Below are positions 6,908 to 14,717 of a stretch of DNA of 39,801 nucleotides, one piece after another; position 1 is the first letter of the stretch; the number at the start of each line of letters is the position of its first letter. The notes under the pieces are model-generated. The model was not told where the DNA came from and searched no databases. It saw nothing but the letters and a program-made list of their open reading frames with translations. This stretch comes from Candidatus Peregrinibacteria bacterium GW2011_GWF2_38_29 (GTDB lineage Bacteria > Patescibacteriota > Gracilibacteria > UBA1369 > UBA12463). The stretch covers positions 1 through 39,801 of the forward strand of contig LBUS01000010.1 in assembly GCA_000992695.1 (NCBI GenBank). The letters are read 5' to 3'. A program made the translations under genes and the position numbers.

Positions 6908-9013
6908 TTATTTTACGGCCTTGTGCGACAAATTGTATCTGCCCATGTCATCAATTTCCATGAGCTTCACTTTTAATGTGTCGCCAAGTTTCACGACTTC
7001 TTCGACGCGGTTTACGCGCTTGTCGGAAAGTTGAGAAATATGGACAAGACCTTCTTTTCCGGGAACGAGCTCAACGAATGCGCCGAATTCCATAATTCTT
7101 GTTACGCGACCTTCAAAAACGTCGCCGACTTTTGGAATGTAGATAATTCTCTTAACCCATTCAAGAGCTTTTTTGCCTTTTTCTTGATCAGGCGCCGTGA
7201 TGAACGTTAAGCCATCTTCCTCAATGTCAATTGTAACGCCACATTCTTTTGTAATTTTCTGAATTGTTTCGCCGCCCTTTCCAATAACGTCTTTAATTTG
7301 TTCGACAGGAACTTTAACGGTCGTGATTAAAGGAGCATATTTTGAAAGTTCCGGACGTGTTTGTGGAAGCGCTTTTTCCATAACATCAAGAATTTGCATG
7401 CGTGCGATTTTAGCTCTATCAAGAGCTGTTTTCATGATTTCAATTGTAATCCCTTTTACTTTAATATCCATTTGAAGAGCCGTAATTCCTTCACGACTTC
7501 CTGCGACTTTGAAATCCATATCTCCACAGAAATCTTCCATACCCTGAATGTCTGTGAGAATTTTATAATTGCTTTTTCCGTCTGTAATAAGACCCATCGC
7601 GATACCCGCAACGTGTCTTGGAATCGGCACACCGGCATCCATTAAAGATAAGCTAGAAGCGCATACGGAAGCCATTGAGCTTGAACCGTTGCATGAAAGA
7701 GTTTCGGAAACCGTCCAGATTGTATATGGGAATTTCTCTTTATCGGGAACAAGAGCGAGTAGCGCGCGTTCCGCAAGATTTCCATGTCCAATTTCACGTC
7801 TGTTTGGGCCTCTTGAAGGTTTAATTTCTCCAACTGCATATGACGGAAATGAATAATGATGCATGTATCTTTTTTCCTCATCCTGATCCATTGTTTCGAT
7901 AATTTGCGCATCGCCCGGAGCACCAAGAGTTGTGATGTCCAAAACTTGTGTTTCTCCTCTGCGGAAAAGGGCTGAGCCATGAGTGCGAGGAAGAACTCCA
8001 ACTTCACAAGAAAGTGGTCGAATTTCATCGAGCTTGCGACCATCCAAACGCTCTTCTTTTTCAAGAATGCGTTTTCTCATCTTATCCTCAACTGCGTCGT
8101 TCAAAAGCATATCAAGATGTTTTTTTGAGAATTTTTCGTCTTCAATATCTGCTTTATATTTCTCAACCGCGCTTTTTAAAATTTTCTTATAATTATCTTT
8201 GAATTCATGCTTTGTTTGTCCGCGAACACTTTCAACCATATCGTCCGTAACGTAAGCCGCAAACGCCTTCTTTGCTTCTTCGTTTTCAGGCATAATTGCC
8301 GCTGTTTTCAATGTTGGATTAAATAATTTTGCGAATTCAAGTTGAACAGCACAAATTTCTTTAATGTGTTTATGCGCGAGTTCAAGAGCTTTCAACATAA
8401 CGTCTTCAGAAACTTCGCTTGCTGCCGCTTCAACCATCGTGATTGCATCCGGCGTTCCCGCGACCGTTAAATCAAGCTTTCCTTTTCTGCATTGTTCATA
8501 TGTTGGATTAACAACAAGCTGTTCTTTGCCTTCCGAATCAACAATATAACCGATTTTCACAGCCGCTAAAGGGCCTGCAAATGGTGCGCCTGCAAGTAAT
8601 AATGCAGCTGAACAACCATTAATAGCGACGATTCCGGGATCAACTTCCAAGTCTGCAGAAAGCACCGTTGCAATAACCTGAACGTCATTTACCATTCCTT
8701 TTGGGAAAAGCGGTCTAAGAGGTCTATCAATCAATCTCGATGTCAAAATAGCGTTATCTGAAGGCCTACCTTCACGCTTGATAAATCTGCTTCCTTTGAT
8801 TTTTCCAGCCGCATAATATCTTTCTTCATAATCAACGACCATTGGGAAAAAGTCTGCATTTTCCTTTGCTTCGTCGTTAATGATTGTTGTTGAAAGAATG
8901 ACAGTATCTCCAAGAGAAACCGTGACTGTCCCGGATGCTTGCGTGAAAAATTTGCCGGCATCGAATTTTAAGATTCGGCCCGCAAGATTATGTTCTACGA
9001 ATTTTGATTCCAT
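6908..9013 (-). CDS. pnp: Polyribonucleotide nucleotidyltransferase
   Basis: A full-length PNPase of 701 residues, the usual size. It contains two RNase PH-like domains; the second carries FRRGETQVL and GNLAERAL, with catalytic aspartates in DIQGMEDFCGDMDFK. A KH domain (IKDVIGKGGETIQKI, about 565-580) and a C-terminal S1 domain (VFEGRVTRIMEFGAFVEL, about 632-649) follow. It degrades mRNA phosphorolytically from the 3' end and is a degradosome component in many bacteria. It follows rpsO on the same strand, the classical bacterial order, and is preceded by a large hairpin that may mediate autocontrol. Confidence 0.98.
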   Translation of the reverse strand: MESKFVEHNLAGRILKFDAGKFFTQASGTVTVSLGDTVILSTTIINDEAKENADFFPMVVDYEERYYAAGKIKGSRFIKREGRPSDNAILTSRLIDRPLRPLFPKGMVNDVQVIATVLSADLEVDPGIVAINGCSAALLLAGAPFAGPLAAVKIGYIVDSEGKEQLVVNPTYEQCRKGKLDLTVAGTPDAITMVEAAASEVSEDVMLKALELAHKHIKEICAVQLEFAKLFNPTLKTAAIMPENEEAKKAFAAYVTDDMVESVRGQTKHEFKDNYKKILKSAVEKYKADIEDEKFSKKHLDMLLNDAVEDKMRKRILEKEERLDGRKLDEIRPLSCEVGVLPRTHGSALFRRGETQVLDITTLGAPGDAQIIETMDQDEEKRYMHHYSFPSYAVGEIKPSRGPNRREIGHGNLAERALLALVPDKEKFPYTIWTVSETLSCNGSSSMASVCASSLSLMDAGVPIPRHVAGIAMGLITDGKSNYKILTDIQGMEDFCGDMDFKVAGSREGITALQMDIKVKGITIEIMKTALDRAKIARMQILDVMEKALPQTRPELSKYAPLITTVKVPVEQIKDVIGKGGETIQKITKECGVTIDIEEDGLTFITAPDQEKGKKALEWVKRIIYIPKVGDVFEGRVTRIMEFGAFVELVPGKEGLVHISQLSDKRVNRVEEVVKLGDTLKVKLMEIDDMGRYNLSHKAVK

Positions 9014-9020
9014 AAAAAAT

Positions 9021-9070
9021 GGGTTAATTATTATTTGGCCTGTCGGTTTTACCGAGGCCTTTTTTAACCC
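9021..9070 (-). promoter_or_regulatory. Large hairpin in the pnp leader
   Basis: The outer arms gggttaa/ttaaccc (9021-9027/9064-9070) enclose an inner stem ggcct..cggt/accg..aggcc (9037-9059) with a small bulge. It ends 7 bp upstream of the pnp start. On the minus strand it would form in the rpsO-pnp mRNA, where E. coli has an RNase III-processed leader hairpin used for PNPase autocontrol; the parallel is inference. On the plus strand the inner stem is followed by six T, but no plus-strand gene lies upstream to terminate. Confidence 0.6.
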
Positions 9071-9169
9071 AATCCGGAATCAATCCACAAGTGACAAGTT
9101 CCAAATAAAGATATTCTTTATCTCAAACCTGTTACTCGCGCGATGTCCCGAAAATGGGTATTTTTATTA

Positions 9170-9433
9170 TTATTTTCTTAAATTCAGCTTGTCGGCGAGA
9201 GTTTCGTATGCGTCTTTTTCATTCATTTTCAAATAATTGAGCAATTTGCGTCTCTTTCCGACCATCATAATAAGACCGCGTCTTGAATGATTGTCTTTCG
9301 AATGTGTTGCGAGGTGCTCACTTAATTGTGTGATTCTTTCAGTTAAAACCGCAATTTGTACATTTGGAGATCCAGTATCTTTAGGATGTACTGCGAATTT
9401 TTGAATGATTTTTTTCTTTTCTGTACGTTTCAT
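9170..9433 (-). CDS. rpsO: 30S ribosomal protein S15
   Basis: The 87-residue protein is close to the usual 89 and shows the S15 signature: [33 protein letters not shown] and the [10 protein letters not shown] rRNA-binding helix. It binds the central domain of 16S rRNA and is an early 30S assembly protein. It lies upstream of pnp with a 156-bp gap that also holds a small palindrome (7-bp arms ATAAAGA/TCTTTAT near 9106-9122). The leader before its ATG is A/T-rich with no Shine-Dalgarno motif. Confidence 0.98.
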   Translation of the reverse strand: MKRTEKKKIIQKFAVHPKDTGSPNVQIAVLTERITQLSEHLATHSKDNHSRRGLIMMVGKRRKLLNYLKMNEKDAYETLADKLNLRK

Positions 9434-9503
9434 ATTTTTTAAGCTGTTAATTTATTGCCATATAAATTTATCAAATAATGTGTGTTTTGGCAAGGGAAAA
9501 TGC

Positions 9504-9585
9504 AGGGGGACGGAGGCAGTGACAAATTTTGAGCTCAAAATTTTCCAGACATTTGAGCTCAAGTTGCAAAATTGCCTCCGTCCCC
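9504..9585. repeat. REP-like inverted repeat element
   Basis: The outer arms ggggacggaggca (9506-9518) and tgcctccgtcccc (9573-9585) are exact 13-bp reverse complements. Between them are a 20-bp perfect palindrome centred on gagctc (9524-9543) and a second ttgagctcaa (9553-9562). The GC-rich arm recurs at 14637-14653 (17 bp shared), and its core at 36494-36504. This resembles REP/RAYT-type intergenic palindromes. It sits between the divergent rpsO and Cys-rich-protein genes, with no transposase nearby. Confidence 0.8.
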
Positions 9586-9592
9586 GTAATCT

Positions 9593-11245
9593 TTGCTTGT
9601 GAATATTTGCAAAAAATGCGGGGCGGAATTTGAGATTTTTGACAAAGATCTTGAGTTTTATAAAAAAATTGATTCGCCGGCACCGACTTTTTGCCCTTTA
9701 TGCAGACTCAAAAGAAGAATGATGTTTCGAAATGAAAGGCACCTTTATTCTCGAAAATGCGATTTGTGTAACAAGGATTTTTTGGCGATTTATGATAAAA
9801 ATGCCGGTTTTCCGGTTTATTGCTATGACTGCTGGTGGAGCCACGAATGGGATGCGAAAAAATATGCCGCGGAATACAATCCGAATTTGCCATTTTTTGA
9901 ACAACTAAAATCTCTTTTTAATAAAGTTCCGCATCTTGGAATCGTCATAAGTTACTGCGAAAATAGTGAATACGCGAATTATACAAATTATTCCAAAAAC
10001 TGTTATTTGGCTTTTGGATGCCACGAATCCGAAGATTCATATTATGGTTGGAGAATGCATAACGGACTTGCTTGCGTTGATTGCACACAAACCGATCGAG
10101 GAAAATACTTATACGAATGCGTTGATTGCAATGACGGCTACGAGCTTTTTTTCTCTCAAGATTGCGAAAATTGCACTGATTCTTATTTTTTATACGATTG
10201 CAAAAGTTGTCAGGATTGCATGTTTTCAACCGGACTTCGAAATAAAAAAAATTATATTTTTAATAAAAAATATACGCCGGAAGAATATAAAACAGAAAAA
10301 GCAAAGTTTGATTTTGGCTCAAATAAAGCCCTTTCTGAAGCTAAAGAAATTTTTAAAAAGTTTTTACTCGAATATCCAAGGCGCGCGCTTTTTATTGTTA
10401 ATTCGGAAAATTCATTTGGCGATCACATTATAAATAGCAAAGATGTTCGATTTGGATTTAACGTGAAAGATATTTATGAAGGTGCATATTTGGAATCGTG
10501 CAATGAGCTTAAAGATGCCATGGATTCGTGTTTTTGCGGATGGCCGGCAGAGCTGAATTATGAAGGAATAAGTGCGGGTTGCGTTAATTCTTATAATGTA
10601 AAATTCACATCAACTTCGTGGACGTGCGTGAATGTTGAATACTCGGAATCGTGCCATCATTCAAAGGATTTATTTGGGTGTTATGGCTTGCGACATAAAA
10701 ATTCTTTCTGCATTTTGAATAAACAATATGAACCGTCCGAATATTTGGCATTAAAAAAGAAAATTATTGAAGATATGAAGGCTCGAAAAGAATATGGAGA
10801 GTTTTTCCCGGCCGAACTTTCCCCTTTTGCTTATAACGAAGCTGTTGTTTTTGATTATTATCCTTTGACGCGCGAACAGGCTTTAAATCAAGGTTTTTCA
10901 TGGAAAGAACCAAATCCAAAAGATTATCTTCCGCAGGTTTTTGATGTGCCGGATAAAATAAATGACGTTCCCGATTCGATTACAAAAGAAATTCTTGCGT
11001 GTGAAAAATGCGGCAAAAATTACAAAATTGTTGCGCATGAATTATTATTTTATCGAAAATTCAATCTTCCAATCCCGCGAAATTGCTTTGATTGCAGGCA
11101 TCAATCAAGAATGCATCAAAGAAGCTCGCAAAATTTATACGAGCGAAAATGCGATAAATGCGGCACTGCAATTAAATCGGTTTATGCAGACAACAGACCG
11201 GAAAAGGTTTATTGCGAGGGGTGCTATTTGGGAGAAGTATATTGA
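9593..11245 (+). CDS. Cys-rich protein with zinc ribbons at both ends
   Basis: A 550-residue protein of unknown function. Residues 1-80 hold two Cys pairs-of-pairs (CKKCG..CPLC and CDLC..CYDC). Residues about 470-550 repeat the same plan (CEKCG..CFDC and CDKCG..CEGC), with parallel landmarks such as LEFYKKIDSPAP versus LLFYRKFNLPIP and HLYSRKCDLC versus NLYERKCDKC. The middle is Cys/Tyr/Asn-rich with short repeating units (CVDC, CENC, CKSCQDC) suggesting a beta-helix-like stack; KNYIFNKKYTPEEY and NSFCILNKQYEPSEY mark two homologous blocks. There is no signal peptide. The start is TTG 9593 or GTG 9599, as no ATG lies near. I recall similar zinc-ribbon proteins in CPR genomes. Confidence 0.85.
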   Translation: MLVNICKKCGAEFEIFDKDLEFYKKIDSPAPTFCPLCRLKRRMMFRNERHLYSRKCDLCNKDFLAIYDKNAGFPVYCYDCWWSHEWDAKKYAAEYNPNLPFFEQLKSLFNKVPHLGIVISYCENSEYANYTNYSKNCYLAFGCHESEDSYYGWRMHNGLACVDCTQTDRGKYLYECVDCNDGYELFFSQDCENCTDSYFLYDCKSCQDCMFSTGLRNKKNYIFNKKYTPEEYKTEKAKFDFGSNKALSEAKEIFKKFLLEYPRRALFIVNSENSFGDHIINSKDVRFGFNVKDIYEGAYLESCNELKDAMDSCFCGWPAELNYEGISAGCVNSYNVKFTSTSWTCVNVEYSESCHHSKDLFGCYGLRHKNSFCILNKQYEPSEYLALKKKIIEDMKARKEYGEFFPAELSPFAYNEAVVFDYYPLTREQALNQGFSWKEPNPKDYLPQVFDVPDKINDVPDSITKEILACEKCGKNYKIVAHELLFYRKFNLPIPRNCFDCRHQSRMHQRSSQNLYERKCDKCGTAIKSVYADNRPEKVYCEGCYLGEVY

Positions 11246-11302
11246 AGTGGAAAATCTTCTTTTTTTATGTTAAATTCCTAAGAAGAAGCAATAAACTCCT
11301 CA

Positions 11303-12310
11303 ATGAACTACAAAACTATTATTGGCCAGGCTTGGTCGTTTACGAATAAAAATAAAAGACTGATCTTTTGGTACGGCTTTATTCCATCAATTTTCACAAC
11401 GACGTATGGAGTTATTTATATGGCGTATCAGTTTTTTTCGTTTAGGAAATCGCCTTTAATGGGACATAAGGGCCATGGATTCCTTTATGACGTCGGAACT
11501 TTTATCATGGATTTTATAACAAAACACGCGTCGCTCAGTATACCTTTGATTATCGTAATGATTATTGCGGTTATAATTTGGTTTTTGTTGCCGACTTTGT
11601 GTCAGGCCGCGGCAGTGCAATATATCAGCCGAAAACACAATGGTCAGCCCGCGACTCTTGGCACCGGCATGCGATATGGAATTTTTAATTTCTTGCCACT
11701 TCTTGAATATCACGCACTCATGAAAACCATAAGCTTTTTTGCAATGTCTATGGAAGCGGCTTTTGTACTGCGAAATCTTGGCGTTGAAGCATTTAAATTT
11801 TTGCTCCCTGTTTTTATCTTTGCGTTTCTTCTTGGCTTGGTTTTATCGCTTTTATTCAGCTACGCGGATTTCTATATTGTCGTTGATAATGAAAAAGTGT
11901 TTTTATCGATCTGGAAAAGTATGCGACTTGTTATTTTAAACTGGCAAAAAACGTTTCTTGTTTCGCTTCTTATGATTTTGATCGGCATAAGAATTATAAT
12001 TCAGATTTTAACGCTCATGTTTATACCTTCCATACTCTTGATTGGAGTGAGCTATATCGGCATGACTTGGGCGGCGCAAATTGGGCTTATTATAGCCATA
12101 ATAGTAGCAATTGCCGCGCTACTTTTCGCTTCTTATTTAACAGGCGTTATTGATATTTTTTCTTATACAGTTTGGACGTTTACATTCCTGGATTTAACTT
12201 CCCAAAAAGAAATTTCCGCACGTGAAAAGATTACAAAAATTTCGGCAAGAGAAGTTGTGCCGCAAATGAATGGACAAATGAGGGAGGAGCCTGGAATGGA
12301 TCCGGATTAA
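11303..12310 (+). CDS. Polytopic membrane protein, 335 aa, unknown function
   Basis: Unrecognised integral membrane protein with about six hydrophobic segments (roughly residues 20-45, 75-100, 140-160, 168-190, 215-255, 258-290) separated by short loops. The start MNYKTIIGQAWSFTNKNKRLIFWYG (cytosolic, basic) resembles the opening of DUF-type membrane proteins common in CPR genomes. The C-terminal ~40 residues are hydrophilic and Met/Glu-rich. It follows the Cys-rich gene by 57 bp on the same strand and may be cotranscribed. It ends 3 bp from the convergent small lipoprotein-like gene. Confidence 0.75.
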   Translation: MNYKTIIGQAWSFTNKNKRLIFWYGFIPSIFTTTYGVIYMAYQFFSFRKSPLMGHKGHGFLYDVGTFIMDFITKHASLSIPLIIVMIIAVIIWFLLPTLCQAAAVQYISRKHNGQPATLGTGMRYGIFNFLPLLEYHALMKTISFFAMSMEAAFVLRNLGVEAFKFLLPVFIFAFLLGLVLSLLFSYADFYIVVDNEKVFLSIWKSMRLVILNWQKTFLVSLLMILIGIRIIIQILTLMFIPSILLIGVSYIGMTWAAQIGLIIAIIVAIAALLFASYLTGVIDIFSYTVWTFTFLDLTSQKEISAREKITKISAREVVPQMNGQMREEPGMDPD

Positions 12311-12313
12311 GAA

Positions 12314-12610
12314 TTACTTTTCTTTGTCTTTATGCAGCCTCAATGCCTCTCTAATCGCCATTCCCGACGATATAACTATTAACAACAATAACAAATCCTT
12401 GTTTATCCCATATCGTATGTCGCGCACCAAATCTTCTTGAGCGTTATTTGATTCACATCTAGCACCAGCCGCAGCGCAACCTTCTGTATTTTTTCCATTA
12501 CAGTTAAATTTAATTTCCGGGCATCTTTTTTCTATGGCTTGAAAAGCCTCACAACCAACCGCTCCGCCTAAAGCCAAACCCGATAATAAGATGACTTGCG
12601 ATAATTTCAT
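12314..12610 (-). CDS. Small secreted or lipoprotein-like protein with C-terminal membrane segment
   Basis: Ninety-eight residues, unrecognised. The N-terminal signal MKLSQVILLSGLALGGAVGC ends in a cysteine and looks like a lipobox, though AVGC is not a strong match. The central part has four further cysteines (residues about 29-52) that could form two disulfides. A hydrophobic segment at about 73-86 (LLLLLIVISSGMAI) is followed by a charged tail, suggesting a two-anchor protein. It has its own TTGACA promoter just upstream and two palindromes beyond that. Confidence 0.65.
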   Translation of the reverse strand: MKLSQVILLSGLALGGAVGCEAFQAIEKRCPEIKFNCNGKNTEGCAAAGARCESNNAQEDLVRDIRYGINKDLLLLLIVISSGMAIREALRLHKDKEK

Positions 12611-12614
12611 GACT

Positions 12615-12662
12615 ATAAAATAACAAAACGATGGATTTTGTCAAATTTCCGTACTAGTACGG
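12615..12662 (-). promoter_or_regulatory. Promoter with adjacent 14-bp palindrome
   Basis: On the minus strand, -35 TTGACA (12639-12644) and a weak -10 (TTTTAT at 12615-12620, 18-bp spacer) precede the small gene that starts at 12610. The perfect palindrome CCGTACTAGTACGG occupies 12649-12662, only four bases upstream of the -35 box, a position typical of an activator or repressor site. No regulator can be assigned. Confidence 0.5.
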
Positions 12663-12693
12663 CGTCTATACAATTTCAAGATTTGATTTACCA

Positions 12694-12723
12694 CATAGAA
12701 TTCCTTCCTAGGAAGGAATTCCG
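12694..12723. repeat. 30-bp repeat with 24-bp perfect palindrome, copy 1
   Basis: The 24-bp core at 12698-12721 is perfectly palindromic, with half site GAATTCCTTCCT. Including flanks, 30 bp are identical in inverted orientation to 18571-18600, which lies inside the HNH gene. There is no T tract, so it is not an intrinsic terminator. This copy is intergenic, downstream of the DUF3307 gene. Confidence 0.92.
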
Positions 12724-12801
12724 GTTCAACTATTTTGGCTTTTGTATGCTATTTTTTACTCCCCTTCACGTAAGACGACTATATATTATAGCAATTCACG
12801 C

Positions 12802-13383
12802 TTAGGCCAGCCTATTAACGATGAATCCCACAACCACAAATATCGCATAAACAATTGCGAGCGCAAGAATGCGGAGAATCATGTTTCCGTAATGAAATTT
12901 TGCTTTTCCAAAAGCCTGATGTTGCATCAAAACCGTGTAGTTATAAATCTCCATTGTGTAGCTCAAAAACACGCCGAGAATCAAAAAAATCACAAAATAC
13001 GGATCGCTATATATTGAAGGTATAAAATTGCATATTATTTCGCCGCTTGTTAATGAGGAAATCGCAAGACCAGCCAAAATAATTATTACAAAATGCACAA
13101 GCTGATCCAAAATAAAATATCTCACAAATTTATCGCTATCGCTCTTGAGCGAAATATCAATCTTTGTGCGGTCAATAAAGCCGTGCACAACTCCAAGCAG
13201 AATCACAACGCCGACTGTCGCAAAATTTAAATAAGGCAAAATCAAAAGCAAAGTAATGATGACGTGTATTCCCGCATGCGCAATCACGCCATAAACGCTT
13301 TCTGACTTCCATTTCACAAGCTTTGACGGTTGGAGCATAAAATCCGCAATCAGATGCGCTAAAATCAAATATAAAATGACCAT
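12802..13383 (-). CDS. DUF3307 family membrane protein
   Basis: The 193-residue protein matches the DUF3307 pattern: an N-terminal LILAHLIADFMLQPSKLVKWK (residues about 6-26), a helix with HAGIHVIITLLL, then LGVVHGFIDRTKI (about 83-95) and LDQLVHFVII (about 112-121). The conserved His/Asp residues sit at membrane edges, suggesting a metal or substrate site, but no function is established that I know of. It has five or six membrane segments. It is the last gene of an apparent three-gene minus-strand unit, 28 bp after the cNMP-domain gene. Confidence 0.85.
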   Translation of the reverse strand: MVILYLILAHLIADFMLQPSKLVKWKSESVYGVIAHAGIHVIITLLLILPYLNFATVGVVILLGVVHGFIDRTKIDISLKSDSDKFVRYFILDQLVHFVIIILAGLAISSLTSGEIICNFIPSIYSDPYFVIFLILGVFLSYTMEIYNYTVLMQHQAFGKAKFHYGNMILRILALAIVYAIFVVVGFIVNRLA

Positions 13384-13411
13384 AAAAAAATTAATAAATT
13401 TTAAAGTTGGT

Positions 13412-13852
13412 TTAAATGCGCTCGTTTTTCTTCATGCGATCAATAACATCAGTGCTGACTTTTGCCGCAAGAGCTGAATTTTCGCTTAATAGAGCGTCAA
13501 AATCAGACTTCTTTAATACAAAAATTTCACATTCTTCAATGGTTCGAGCTGTTGCATTTCTTGGACGATCAGAAACAAGAGCCATTTCTCCAAAAACGTC
13601 TCCGGCGCTCAATACAGCCATATTCGTCGTGTGCACCGCAAGCTCTTCAGAGCCTTTAAAAATCTCGACATTACCTTTTTTAATAATGTACATCGCATCG
13701 CCCGGATCGCCTTCCTTTATAACAGTGTAATTTACCGGGAAAAACTGCAAAACCGCGACTGAAAGAATTTTCTGAATTTCCTCATCCGACATTGCTGCAA
13801 AAAGAGGAAGCGCCTTCAAATTCGCAAAAGCTCCTTGTGTTTCGTCTGACAT
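13412..13852 (-). CDS. Stand-alone cyclic-nucleotide-binding domain protein
   Basis: A CRP-like beta-roll domain makes up almost all 146 residues. The phosphate-binding cassette is FGEMALVSDRPRNATA (about residues 88-103), with the expected Glu for the ribose and Arg for the cyclic phosphate. VIKEGDPGDAMYIIKKG (about 44-60) is the typical entry strand pair. There is no helix-turn-helix, kinase or channel, so it must act through a partner. It sits 27-28 bp from genes on both sides (HExxH membrane protein upstream, DUF3307 downstream), suggesting one transcript and perhaps control of a membrane partner. Confidence 0.9.
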   Translation of the reverse strand: MSDETQGAFANLKALPLFAAMSDEEIQKILSVAVLQFFPVNYTVIKEGDPGDAMYIIKKGNVEIFKGSEELAVHTTNMAVLSAGDVFGEMALVSDRPRNATARTIEECEIFVLKKSDFDALLSENSALAAKVSTDVIDRMKKNERI

Positions 13853-13879
13853 AAAAATGTGGGTTATAGCTTTATTATA

Positions 13880-14581
13880 TCAAGAGTCAACGCCGTTTTC
13901 TACTTCCCCACGTCGTCTCAAACTTTTTACTGTTTTTTTAATCAAAGAGGCGAGCCTTTCTATTGGCTTTGCGGCAACGATAGTTAAAGCTGTTAAAGCC
14001 GTTGTAACGGCAATTGTCATAATCTCCCTTGAATAAGGACTAGGCGCGCCATAAACCCCGAGCGACTGAAATTCAGGAAAATGTTTATATATAAATCCTA
14101 AAAATATTTGAGACGCACATGATAAATCTCCGTATCTATAAAGCGCCAACTCCGCTATTCCATTGGCTAATGGCGTACATACCATTGCAGTCGACATCTT
14201 CGAAGCCATTTCGATTCTTTCATCGTAACTGTATTTAACCTTTCCGCTTCGCGCATCCAAAGTCTCTTTCATAACTTTCTTTAAAACTACATATGATATG
14301 GCTCCAAGAACTATATGTGGAGATAAATATACTATTGCACTTTCCAACGATGAAAACTGCGACATATCGGCATTAACTCGAGCTATAACCATGCCGCCGT
14401 CAAAAATGGAATACTCTATGCCATTAACTTCTCCGCCAAGAATTTTCATTGTTGCGGCATGAATCACCTCATGCGCGGGCGCAACTCCAGCAATCACACT
14501 TGCTCCAACTATTGCCCCTTTGTGTTTTTCAACAAACGAAGGTTCATCGTTTTCTACTTTGTCTAATTCTCTTTTTACCAT
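13880..14581 (-). CDS. Putative membrane HExxH metalloprotease-like protein
   Basis: Unrecognised 233-residue protein with HEVIH at residues 37-41, at the edge of a hydrophobic segment (about 22-36), as in membrane-embedded zinc peptidases such as site-2 proteases. Further hydrophobic segments lie at about 75-100 and 185-205. The third metal ligand is not obvious, and I do not see the M50 NPDG-type motif, so catalytic activity is inference. I choose the ATG at 14581 because a near-consensus promoter (14603-14631) lies inside the longer possible frame. It heads the unit with the cNMP-domain and DUF3307 genes. Confidence 0.65.
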   Translation of the reverse strand: MVKRELDKVENDEPSFVEKHKGAIVGASVIAGVAPAHEVIHAATMKILGGEVNGIEYSIFDGGMVIARVNADMSQFSSLESAIVYLSPHIVLGAISYVVLKKVMKETLDARSGKVKYSYDERIEMASKMSTAMVCTPLANGIAELALYRYGDLSCASQIFLGFIYKHFPEFQSLGVYGAPSPYSREIMTIAVTTALTALTIVAAKPIERLASLIKKTVKSLRRRGEVENGVDS

Positions 14582-14602
14582 AGCGTTATGATAAAGGAAA
14601 TC

Positions 14603-14631
14603 ATTGTATAATAATTTTATATACTTGTCAA
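14603..14631 (-). promoter_or_regulatory. Near-consensus sigma-70 promoter for the HExxH/cNMP/DUF3307 unit
   Basis: The minus strand shows TTGACA (14626-14631), 17 bp, then TACAAT (14603-14608), followed by a start codon at 14581. It is one of two strong back-to-back promoters flanking a REP-like arm at 14637-14653. Confidence 0.8.
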
Positions 14632-14636
14632 CACCT

Positions 14637-14653
14637 ACTGCCTCCGTCCCCCT
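14637..14653. repeat. REP-like half element between divergent promoters
   Basis: actgcctccgtccccct is identical (17 bp, opposite orientation) to 9504-9520 of the REP-like element and shares 13 bp with that element's other arm. Here only one arm is present, placed exactly between two divergent promoters, so it is a degraded copy or a protein-binding site. Confidence 0.75.
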
Positions 14654-14658
14654 AATAC

Positions 14659-14687
14659 TTGACATTTTCTCTTTTCTGTTATATAAT
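14659..14687 (+). promoter_or_regulatory. Perfect-consensus sigma-70 promoter for the PAS protein gene
   Basis: TTGACA (14659-14664), exactly 17 bp, TATAAT (14682-14687): the full consensus, about 30 bp upstream of the ATG at 14718. The transcript leader would be very short and has no Shine-Dalgarno motif. Confidence 0.88.
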
Positions 14688-14717
14688 TTAATAAACACGA
14701 TAAAAACAAATATAAAT

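Noticed and set aside
7361-8961. Long frames opposite and inside pnp
   Set aside because: They are shadows of the pnp coding sequence and lack family features.
9037-9065. Plus-strand intrinsic terminator (stem plus six T)
   Set aside because: No plus-strand gene lies upstream for several kilobases; I treat it mainly as a pnp leader hairpin.
12698-12721. 24-bp palindrome as an intrinsic terminator
   Set aside because: No T tract follows on either strand, and the second copy lies inside a gene.
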